A stretch of 64,000 bases of DNA from Aquarana catesbeiana (taxonomy: Eukaryota; Chordata; Amphibia; Anura; Ranidae), in assembly GCF_042186555.1 (NCBI RefSeq), contig NC_133336.1, forward strand, positions 39,550,338 to 39,614,337, in the 5' to 3' direction. The notes under the pieces are model-generated. The model worked only from the letters and a program-made list of their open reading frames with translations, did no database searches and was not told the origin of the DNA. The position numbers and the translations under genes were made by a program. Shown here piece after piece: positions 55,868 through 64,000 of the stretch; within the stretch, counting starts at the first letter, position 1; the number at the start of each line of letters is the position of its first letter.

Positions 55868-56032
55868 ATGGCGGATGAGAACGAGGAGGCCCCCGCGGAT
55901 GTGGAGGAGGATGAGGAAGACGGCGAAGAGGAGGACGCGGAGAACCCGGCAGATGACAACATCCCGGCCGAGCGCAGCGGTCACGTGGCCGTCAGTGACG
56001 GGACCCGGATGTGTGTGTGGGGAGGATACAAG
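55868..56032 (+). CDS. KLHDC2: KLHDC2 coding exon 1
   Basis: 165 nt, 55 codons, ending in phase 0 at WGGYK before gtgaca. Residues 1-34 are low-complexity and acidic (DVEEDEEDGEEEDAEN at 11-26). The conserved kelch start PAERSGHVAVSDG follows. The next in-frame ATG (codon 48, in TRMCVWGG) is too late to be the start. Confidence 0.95.
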
Positions 56033-59000
56033 GTGACAGGAGGGGGGCTGTACATCGGTATAGAGCCCCGTGTACAGTGTGGGGGGAGGGGAGGAGCGAG
56101 TTCTATGACAGTATAGTGAATGGAGATAATAGGAGGATTAGCCAATAGAGGGAGACCTGTGTGTGTCACTCCGCACCCTGCTTACCATCCCCCCTTCATG
56201 CTGGTTTGTATACATGAGCTGTGGTCCCTTCTCCACCTCAGACACACGGGGGGCGCACCACCAATCCACAGATACAGGGTGCCACTGATCCTCAGACACG
56301 GGGGGGTGCCACTGAATCTTCAGACAGGAGGGGGGGGGCGTGCCACCGATCCTCAGACACGGGGGGACCACCGATACTCACATGGGGGGTGACACCGATC
56401 CTGACACGGGGGGGTGTGGGGGCGCCACCAATCCTCTGACACACGGTGTGCCACCGATCCTCTGACACGGGGGGACCACCGATCCTGACACGGGGGCGCG
56501 CCACTGATCCTCTGACACACAGGGGGTGCCACCAAGCCTCACAAAGAGGTGAGGAATACGTCCTGCATTGGGGGGGGGGCATGGATGCCACTACACCTGT
56601 GACGATATGCTGTAGTATCCAAGTATCAGTAGCAGATCCTGTAGATGGTGAGGTGGGGCCTCCATGGAAAAGGCTTTTGTTTTTCCAACACATCCCATAG
56701 ATACTCAATTGGACTGAGATCTGGAGAATTTGGAGGCCAAGTCAACACCTCAAACTTATTGTGTTCCTCAAACCATTCTTGAATTCATCAGACCAGGCCA
56801 CTTTCTTCCATTGCTCTGTGGTCTCGTTCTGATGCTTACATGCCCAGTGTAGGCACTGTGGGCTGTGGACACGGCTCAGCATGGGCACCTGGGCCACTCT
56901 GTGACTACGCGGCCTCCTACATAAACTGCGATGCTCTGTGTGTTCTTTCTATAGGAACCAGCATTCACTTTTCAGCAATCTGCGCTCCTGTAGCTCTTCT
57001 ATTGGATCAGAGTACACAGGCCATCCTTTTCTCTTCTTGCGTGCAACACATGACCCGGCTGCCGGTTCCCTGGTTTTCCTTCCTTGGACCACTTTTGGTC
57101 GGTCCCGACCACTGCAGGCGGGAACTTCCCACAAGATCTGCAGTTCTGGATTTGCTCGGACCCAGTCGTCTACACGTTAAAAAATGTCCCTTGTCAAAGT
57201 CACTCAAATCCTTACACCATTTTTTTTTTTTTTTCTGCTTTCAACACATCAACTTCAGGGACAACATGTTCACTTCCTGTCTAATCTATCCCTCCCACTT
57301 TCTGGTGCTATTATTATAATGAGATAATAATCAATGTTATTTACTTTACCTGCCTGTCATTGGTCAGAATTAGGGATGCACCAATATATCAGCCACTGAA
57401 AATGATCCTAATCAAATGAGAAAAGTGAGAGAAAATAGTGGTGCTTAAATCACACTGCTGTGATCATACGTAAATATTCACTTCAACAAATTTAAATGTT
57501 AATCATAAATATTATCACCTTGTGACAAGTGAAAAATAAAATAAATAATAAAAAAAGAAATAATAGCAAAAAATAATTCCTATAATGCAAAAAAAATGTT
57601 CATAAAAATAAATCCGGTGAAGGTTGTTGTAATGTCTTGTTCATCCACCACACCAATGTGCTCAGTGATTCCGCTCCCTTCAGAAAACGCACTCACCGGA
57701 TTCACATTCCTCACACACTCGTGTTTGACTCACTCACATTAAACCACACAGAAAGGGTTTAGAAATATCCAATATCCAGCCGTGTATACAAAGGATCTCT
57801 CCACATGTAAATAACAAAAAGTGCTCCAATACAGGAGGTCCCCGAGTTACCAACCTCCGACTTGCGAACGACTCCTACTTACGAATGGGAGGCGGCGTGA
57901 CATTCTGCGCATGCCACTTTTCGACGGCGGGCACTAGGGCTAGGAGATTTTCTTAAAGAGAAAAAAAAAAAAACACGATTCAAATTTGTGTTTTTTTTTT
58001 TTTTTTTTTTTTTCACCGCGCCGGTCCTGAGGAGCTGCGGGCAGGAGTTTTTAGGTGAGGCCGCGGCTTCGGACTAGGCCGAAGCCGCGGCCTCGCCTAA
58101 AAATTCCTGCCTGCAGCTCCTCAGGACCGGCGCGGCGAAAAAAAAAAAAAAAACGATTTGCCTAAATTTTTGAATCGTTTTGACCTATCAGCTCGATTCA
58201 AGATTTTAAATTGTTTTTTTTCCCCAGCCCTAGCGGGCACATTGGAAAACGACGTCCGCGCATGCGCGGCTACTTGACAATATCGGAAAACGACGTCTCC
58301 GCCGTTCTGCGCATGCGCTTCCGAATTCCAAACAAATCCGAATTTAGAACAAACAGGCAATCCCTAACCCGTTCGGAACTCGGGGACTGCCTGTAGTGTA
58401 ATAACGAAAAGCCAGTTTTAATAAAACGCTCTAAAAATCTTCCACCGTTACACTCACATTGATGAAATTCGAATTGGGCAGGAAATACCACAGCAAATCT
58501 TCCATAAACATCTAAAGCGGTGTGTTGTGGTCCCGGCGGACCCGAGGTGTGCAGATTCTCTCACCCGCCCCTCAGACTTCCACTTCATTCAGTCTCATAA
58601 TCATTATGAATTTTGTATTATTACTCTGTTTTTTCTTTTGTTAATGGAATTAACAGCCTTCCTCAGCTCAGTCCCTGAAGAAGGAAATAAATACCATATT
58701 CTTCCGAAACATGTTGGGCATACTGTCAACACGTTTTGGTCGACTACAGGTCTAGACCTCATGTGCATATCAGTTAATTGTTGCTGTTTGTTATTCATGT
58801 CATTCATTATTGTTTTATAAGTATTTGTACATTTTTGTATATCTTATGTTCTTTCAATACATTTTGTACTTTTTCTGTACTCCTTGTATGGTCTGGTTCC
58901 ACCTCCCATGCCCATATAATCTCTGGGGCAATCTCCATTTGCTGATCCATTCATTCACTCCTCATTCCCATGTTCCTATAATATCTCTCTCTCTCTGTAA

Positions 59001-62000
59001 GAGGAAGGGGAGGGATCAACCATGTAAACAAGTAGCACATGATTGCTGTGCTGACCAATCAGAGTGATCACATGGTACCAGGCCCCTCGGATTGAATCCG
59101 TATACCGCGTGTGCGGAGATGTCTAATGGCCATTTGGTGCTCAGCGATTAGCGGGTGGAAAGGACGCCAGATGGTGATTTTATCCTGTGCTATTTATAAT
59201 TGCCGTTGGGTAAATCGTGGGTTACCAGTTCACAAAAAACAAATGTGGGGAGCACTCTGAGCACTCCATGCACCTTCTATGTAATTTTGGGGGGAGCCCC
59301 TCCAATCATCTGGTTGAGAAGTTTAGATGATCTATTTGTGACCAGCTCTAGTCCAACCCTTTATTGAATATCGGTTCTTCAGGTTTGGTATAATCCTCTC
59401 TCCCACTTGTTTTACAGAATGCTCCCGTTCGAGGATTTTATGACTTCTATTTGCCAAGAGATGAAATCTGGGTTTACGACATGGAGCACGGGACCTGGTA
59501 GGTACAAGATAGACATTTGTTTAAACCGGTCATACACAGCGAGAGATTCATTGCCACCAATATCTGTGTAATCTAAGTGTAATAGGTCAAAGAGAGAGCC
59601 AAACGAAACATTCTTAGGAGTCCAAAATCTTTATTGTTTAACTCGGGGGTCTCGAACTGGCGGCCCTCCAGCTGTTGTGAAACTACAAGTCCCATGAGGC
59701 ATTGCAAGGCTGACCGTTACAAGCGTGACTTGCAGAGGCATGATGGGACTTGTTGTTTTGCAACAGCTGGAGGGCTGCCAGTTTGGGACCTCTGGTTTAA
59801 CTAGTTACAACAAACAGGGCAAAGGACAGCCAATGCATTTCGGGGGGCCACACACAATCCCCTTCATCAGGGCTGGGTGACATGGCAAAAATGTTAAATG
59901 GACTCCACAATACTCCTGAGAAGACTGATCTGCAGATTGTATTATAAACAGTCAGTGTTGGTGTTCGCTGTAGAAATAGCAAAGGGCCCTTACCCTGATG
60001 AGGGGGGGATTGTGTGGCCCCGAAACGCGTTATAGATGTCCTTTGCCCTACTTGTTGTAACCAGTTGAACAATAAAGACTGGATTCCTAAGGATGTTTTT
60101 ATTTAGTGCTCTCTTTGGCCTATTACACTTGGATTTCTCAATTTAGATGAATGGCCTCTCCTAGGGGGCCTCCCGTCTTTATGGTGAGCTGCCGAATACA
60201 GGCCAGCTGAGCTCCAGTAACGACTTTGTCTGCATTTTGATAACCTGTGAAAATCCGTGTCTCAGCACCTTTCTACCACTACTTCTTGGACCAACGCCTG
60301 TGTAACATGGAAGTTCTTTTATTGTATATTATGGGTAATAGCAAATGAGATTGAGGCTCAGCTCACACTAATGCTGTGCGTGGAATTCCGCAATCAGTTC
60401 ACATTTCCTGCAATGGATTCAAATCGCACTGCTCATGTCAGTGCAATCTTAATGACACCCCAATCTCCGTTCGCAAACACAGTGCATTTGCCGGCACCGG
60501 ATTGCATGGTACAAAACAGCCAGGCAATCTGGTTGCAATGCGGTTCCAAAATTGCTGCATGCACGTCTTTGGTGTGATGCTGTGCGCTTTATTCCCATTC
60601 TAAATGAATGGACTCCAATCACACTGCACTTAAATCGCACCACATGGGAAATGAACAGGAATGCAATGCGGTTCCTGTGCGATTTACACACAGTTCATAG
60701 TATGAACCAGGGCTAAATCCAAATTACAAAGTCATTTTTATGAATCTGCCTTCTAAATCAGACCTTCACTCGTTTGATGTACAAGATAACAATGTGATCT
60801 TCTCCCCACTCCACAATCAAAACTGGAAAGAGAGAGAGTTTTTTTTTTTTTTTTTTTACACTCTGGCCCCACACATCATTGCCATTTTTAACCTAGATAA
60901 GAATGACGTGTCTCTGCCCCATTGTCACCCTGACAAAAATTGATAGGAAATCTAGCTGTCACTGGAACAAGAGGAAATCCTCCAACAGAGACACTTGTTC
61001 TAAGGTATATCTGCATTCTAAAGAAAACCAACTGTAAAGCCGGCCATGTATGGATTAAAAACTGGCCGATTCAGCAAGATCTGGCTGAATTCAATCCATT
61101 GCAAGAAGGAAGGGGAGGGAGGGCACACCAGCCTTGCTCATTACCCATGTGGTGCTTAACAATGTAGAATAAAAGGAGATCTACTCACAAACCATACAAT
61201 CATAAAAGCAGATCAGGGTCCACAATAGACGCAAAGTGATCAGGTCACCAAGACTGCTCCCAGCAAGCCAGAGGCCCCCTGCAGATGGCTGAAGCGTTTC
61301 AAGGGGAGATCTCTCCCTCTTTCTCAGAACACCCCTCAAAACGCGCCAGCCATGCTGTTTTTTTTTCCCACTTATCCTTAGGTAGACGTCATATGACGTC
61401 GGGGCTTTAAGTGGAGATATCCGGGTGATGCCCAAGCTACAGGTATTACCCAGATATCCTCTTTTTTTTTTTTTTTTTTTCAGCCTGTGAATCCCTCACA
61501 TGTAAAAGCCATCATAGTCGCTTGTTTGTTTTTCAGGTGGCGGGAGGGGACATCTCACCCAACCCCCTTCCCACCACCCTCCGGCGCTTTTCCGGTCTCT
61601 CCCGCGCGATCGAGGAGCCGGATAATGAATCTGCCAGCGGCGGCAGTTTACCCATGCAGCTGATTATGTACATCATGAAGTCCCTTCTAGTGCTGGCAGC
61701 TGTAAACATTGCTGGTTTTGGTGGTTTTTTTTTTGTTTTTTGTTTTTTTAAGGCTGAGATCTATCTATTTATTTGTTTTTTGTTTTGGTCTTTCCAGCAT
61801 AAAGGAGAAATGTGGGGACTTATAGACACCTGATTTCTCTGTAAAGCGAACCGGTCATGCCCTATTCCTATTATAAGGGATGTTTACATTTCTTGTAATA
61901 GAAATAAAAGTGATCAAAAATAAATTAAAGGGAAAGTGGGAAAAAAAAAAAAATTTAATTTTATTTATTTTTTTAATTTTTTTTATAACGCACCCCCAGC

Positions 62001-62564
62001 CCCTCGCACACAGAAACAAACGCATACATAGGTCATACCTGCATATAAATGGCGTTTAAACCACACATTTGAGGTTTTGCCATGAATGTTAGAGCCAGAG
62101 CAATAATTCTAGCACTAGACCTTCTCTGTAACTCTAAACTAGTAACCTGTCGAAATTTTTAAAGCGTCGCCTATGCATATTTAAGTACCGAAGTTTGGTG
62201 CCATTCCACGGGTGTGCGCAATTTTAAAGCCTGACATGTTGGGTATCCATTTACTCAGCATAACCTGATCTTTCACATTATATTAAAAAAAATGGGGTAT
62301 TTTTTTTTTTTTTGTCCCAAACAAATCGGGCTGCGCAAAATAGTGTGATGTCCTGTAGCGTCTTACTTGCCATGCAGCCAAATTACCACAGTGTGGTCTT
62401 CTTGCCTTTATCTTAGTGTTTTATGAGGCTTTGTGTTTTATTCCAGGCAAAGGATGAAGACAAAGGGGAATATCCCTCCCTCCATGTCTGGCAGTTGCGC
62501 AGCCTGTGTGGACAATGTGCTGTACTTGTTTGGAGGCCATTACGCTCGTGGAAACACTAACATG
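55868..62564 (+). CDS. KLHDC2: KLHDC2, C-degron receptor of CRL2 ligase (first three coding exons; continues beyond window)
   Basis: Three exons with GT-AG borders give 121 codons in a continuous frame (55868-56032, 59418-59497, 62447-62564). AERSGHVAVSDG and WGGYK in exon 1, RGFYDFYLPRDEIWVYDME in exon 2, and PPSMSGSCAACVDNVLYLF with GGHYARGNTN in exon 3 identify KLHDC2. The known protein is a six-bladed kelch propeller that holds substrates ending in Gly-Gly and delivers them to CUL2-RBX1 through Elongin B/C. The remaining blades and the pocket residues lie past 64000. The start ATG has a purine at -3 and G at +4. Residues 12-26 are unusually acidic. Same strand and exon plan as KLHDC1 upstream. 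Confidence 0.95.
56230..56560. repeat. Minisatellite in KLHDC2 intron 1
   Basis: About ten degenerate units of 26-33 bp built on CCACCGATCCTCAGACACGG and a G run. Begins about 200 bp after the exon 1 donor. Confidence 0.85.
56571..57310 (-). mobile_element. Tc1/mariner fragment, inverted
   Basis: TGGAGAATTTGGAGGCCAAG, TCCTCAAACCATTCTTGAAT, GAATTCATCAGACCAGGCCA and TCAGCAATCTGCGCTCCTG follow the 5'-3' reverse order of a transposase gene; same family as 51047-51480. No intact frame. Confidence 0.7.
57832..58393. mobile_element. Tigger/pogo-like MITE with TA duplication, hosting a hAT insertion
   Basis: CAGGAGGTCCCCGAGTTACC to GAACTCGGGGACTGCCTG, with TA on both sides (57830-57831, 58394-58395). 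GTCCCCGAGTTAC ends are known from Tigger-type elements. Minus the nested 57935-58232 piece, the element is about 256 bp. Confidence 0.8.
57935..58232. mobile_element. hAT-like palindromic MITE nested in the Tigger-like element
   Basis: TAGGGCTAGGAGA to CCCCAGCCCTA, flanked by perfect 8-bp GCGGGCAC (57927-57934 and 58233-58240). The core is a ~65-bp GC-rich palindrome (GGTCCTGAGGAGCTGCGGGC and its inverse) between poly(T) and poly(A). Confidence 0.88.
58669..58724 (+). ncRNA. Hammerhead-ribozyme-like motif, core intact
   Basis: CTGAAGA (fits CTGANGA) at 58675, helix II AGGAA...TTCC with an internal bulge, then CGAAAC at 58705-58710 followed by palindromic ACATGT and T. Helix I may pair CAGT-CC (58669-58674) with GG...ACTG (58716-58724). 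Helix III is only the self-complementary 6-mer. Confidence 0.5.
59418..59497 (+). CDS. KLHDC2: KLHDC2 coding exon 2
   Basis: Acceptor ttttacag, donor gtaggt. It is 80 nt, starting in phase 0 and ending inside a Trp codon. It encodes NAPVRGFYDFYLPRDEIWVY, then DMEHGT. Phases match KLHDC1 exon 2. Confidence 0.95.
59644..59794. mobile_element. hAT MITE with perfect 8-bp duplication
   Basis: CGGGGGTCTCGAACTGGCGG to GCCAGTTTGGGACCTCTG, flanked by GTTTAACT at 59636-59643 and 59795-59802. Inner inverted repeat CCCTCCAGCTGTTG / CAACAGCTGGAGGG. 151 bp. Confidence 0.92.
59828..59874 (-). ncRNA. Hammerhead-ribozyme-like motif, core intact
   Basis: Minus strand: AGCC (helix I), CTGATGA, helix II GGGG-loop-CCCC, GAAA, palindromic ATGCAT overlapping the last A, T, then GGCT closing helix I. 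All invariant core bases CTGANGA and GAAA are present. Helix III would be 2 bp unless two RNAs pair. Confidence 0.55.
59993..60035 (+). ncRNA. Hammerhead-ribozyme-like motif, core intact
   Basis: CTGATGA at 59995-60001, helix II GGGG-loop-CCCC, GAAAC at 60022-60026, then palindromic ACGCGT and T. Helix I is weak in this copy. Inverted partner of 59828-59874. Confidence 0.5.
60355..60715. mobile_element. MITE-like palindromic segment
   Basis: CAGCTCACACTAATGCTGTG and, inverted, GTTCATAGTATGAACC-type ends; inner GGAATTCCGCAATCAG and GAACAGGAATGCAATGCGG. Insertion-site duplication unclear. Confidence 0.45.
61290..61330 (-). ncRNA. Degenerate hammerhead-ribozyme-like motif
   Basis: Minus strand CTGAGAA, helix II GGGAGA-ga-TCTCCC, then TTGAAACGCTTCAG. 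G8 is A. CTGA/TCAG could also form a simple hairpin. Probably a relic. Confidence 0.35.
61850..62360 (-). mobile_element. Dispersed amphibian repeat, inverse of the 7520/44577 family
   Basis: GAGCAATAATTCTAGCACTAGACC-type text (62095-62125) and TTTTTAAAGCGTCGCCTATG are the reverse complement of 44880-44960. No terminal repeats set. Confidence 0.6.
62447..62564 (+). CDS. KLHDC2: KLHDC2 coding exon 3
   Basis: Acceptor attccag, donor gtcagt. It is 118 nt: it completes Trp and ends in phase 0. It encodes a MSGSCAAC step and the LYLFGGHYARGNTN blade. Confidence 0.95.
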
Positions 62565-62639
62565 GTCAGTAGATTCTAAGAAGCATTTGTATGGTGCTTA
62601 CACAATGTTTAACCAGTTCAGGACCACCCAGCACAGATG

Positions 62640-63690
62640 TACTGTGGCAGGGCAGCCTTGCTAAGCCAGATTACGTACATCAGGGCTCAACAAATCCCAG
62701 GGGCCAGGTCGCCATGGCGCCTAGAAATCGCATCCTGGCGCCTGGTCTTATGTCGGCGCATTAACTGTATGGATCCTTTCCGTTTTCGTCCGATCCATCA
62801 GACGGATTGAAAATAGGTTACCTGCAGCAGAGCCAAAGTTTTCCCTTTTCCTCCTCTCACACCAGCACCTCCATGCACTCTCTGCCCCCTCCCCCAGCAG
62901 ACCCATTGCTGCTGTGTGCAAAGGCTCCCCACACACCATGGCCCACCCCTACCCGCCAGTCACCGCATGCGTCGTCGGAGACTAGCAGGGCGGTGAGCAG
63001 AGTCCAGCCCACACAGCATGCCACACAACGCACATCAAAAACCTCAGCCCCAACAACCTCAAGTGCCAAATCCCCACACCCCGAGAGCCCCAAAGGGGCA
63101 CGCATCCCCCAAAACCACCCAGTGAGAAGGCAGCACTGCAACTGAATGAGACAGCCGCCCGACCTCCAAATAAACAATTTAAAAAATAAAAAAATGGCTC
63201 CTAGATTTGAAAGCAAATTTGGCAAGCCTTGACGTGTACATGATTTTGTATTTTTGGGTGGGGGGCGCGAGCTTGTGTGTTGTTCTGCAAAGCAACAAAC
63301 AGCACACTAAATCTTGTTACACACGTTTAACCCCTTGATTGCCCTAGATGTTAACCCCTTCCCAGCCAGTGTCATTAGTACAGGGACAGTGGATTTTATT
63401 AGCACTGATCACTGAAGAACTTGGGAGGAGCCACTGCACTAACTATGCAATGTTGGTACAGCAATCTCCCCCACTGAGCTATTGTGTTCTGACAGGGACC
63501 CCCCCCCGTCAGAACACCCCGGTCAGCGCTCTCAGCCATTGGCCGACAGCCCTGACTGAATGCCGATTGGCAGACCTTTTTTCTGTCATACCGGACCGGC
63601 TGCTGTACACATGGGCCGACGGGTGGCAGGTTTCTATTGAATTGGCCGATGTCGCCCGATATTTGCCATGTGTGTACTAGGCTTTGGTGT
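62640..63690. other. KLHDC2 intron 3 repeats, no gene
   Basis: 62690-62760 (CAGGGGCCAGGTCGCCATGG) looks like a hAT-type end. 63560-63690 (CCGATATTTGCCATGTGTGT) looks like the right end of the GTCGGCCATACATGG family. The Pro/Ser-rich frame at 62807-63145 has no family resemblance. Confidence 0.4.
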
Positions 63691-63815
63691 CACTGGTAGT
63701 TAGTCAGCCCCCCCCAGCATCAACTAGTATGGTGGGCAATCTGACACTATCGCAGTCCCATTGTAGGTTGCTGATCACCACCATTAGTAGTCCTAAAAAA
63801 AATAACTAAATAAAT

Positions 63816-63816
<1 letters not shown>

Positions 63817-63870
<54 letters not shown>
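63817..63870. repeat. (TG)n microsatellite
   Basis: About 26 TG units, followed by a short (TATC)n-like stretch at 63880-63900. Confidence 0.95.
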
Positions 63871-63871
<1 letters not shown>

Positions 63872-64000
63872 ATCTAACTCTCTATCTATCTCTCTATCTC
63901 TTGTAGAGGCTATAGCTTTCACACAAACCAATCAATATACACTTGGAATTTTTTTTTTACCTTGTCAAAATTTATTAAGACTTTTTTTTTTTTTTTAAAT

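Larger units (their letters stand above)
59575..60137. mobile_element. Foldback element with two facing hammerhead-like motifs
   Basis: Left arm AGTGTAATAGGTCAAAGAGA...TCTTTATTGTTTAAC (59575-59643) is inverted at GTTGAACAATAAAGACTGG...TTGGCCTATTACACTT (60063-60133). Further in, CAAAGGACAGCCAATGCATT...CATCAGGG (59820-59872) is inverted at CCTGATGAGGGGGGG...TGTCCTTTGCCC (59993-60050). A hAT MITE sits in the left arm. Confidence 0.8.

Noticed and set aside
62807..63145. Pro/Ser/Thr-rich 112-codon frame in KLHDC2 intron 3
   Set aside because: Low complexity, no family resemblance, flanked by repeat ends.
63817..63870. (TG)n as a regulatory Z-DNA element
   Set aside because: A plain dinucleotide repeat deep in an intron; no other evidence of function.

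Overview
The window is vertebrate genomic DNA, most likely from a frog and ranid-like. The evidence is intron-split kelch genes with GT-AG junctions, many Tc1/mariner, hAT, piggyBac-like and Harbinger-like elements, amphibian-style dispersed repeats, and no operons. Real protein-coding sequence is only about 1.5 kb of 64 kb, all on the + strand.

Gene content: twelve exons between 7343 and 40021 join without a frame break into 367 codons plus a stop. They encode the C-terminal ~90% of KLHDC1, a substrate receptor of cullin-RING ubiquitin ligases; the first coding exon lies upstream of the window. About 15.8 kb further on, KLHDC2 starts at 55868 in the same orientation, and its first three coding exons are present (55868-56032, 59418-59497, 62447-62564). 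The third coding exons of the two genes are both 118 bp with the same phase, as expected of tandem paralogues, and the KLHDC1-KLHDC2 order matches the arrangement known in other vertebrates. KLHDC2-type receptors read C-terminal glycine degrons. The Arg, Arg and Ser that hold the degron carboxylate in KLHDC2 are all present in this KLHDC1, and so is a BC-box for Elongin C.

Layout: 1-2530 is a foldback element whose left arm has become a 2.2 kb pyrimidine minisatellite. 4230-6076 is a hAT-like element filled by a 42-bp minisatellite. KLHDC1 introns carry many transposons, plus a 3.4 kb satellite (23595-27045) with a 31-bp monomer and a nearly identical 1080-bp higher-order repeat. The intergenic region 40190-55700 is almost wholly transposons, several nested with intact target-site duplications. 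KLHDC2 has a CpG-rich promoter and first exon, then repeat-rich introns.

Most interesting signal: at least seven dispersed sites, several inside inverted-repeat elements, carry a hammerhead-ribozyme-like core (CTGANGA, helix II, GAAA, then a short self-complementary 6-mer like the tiny helix III of the newt satellite ribozyme). A second theme is that non-autonomous DNA transposons repeatedly house minisatellite arrays here. No rRNA, tRNA or CRISPR was seen.
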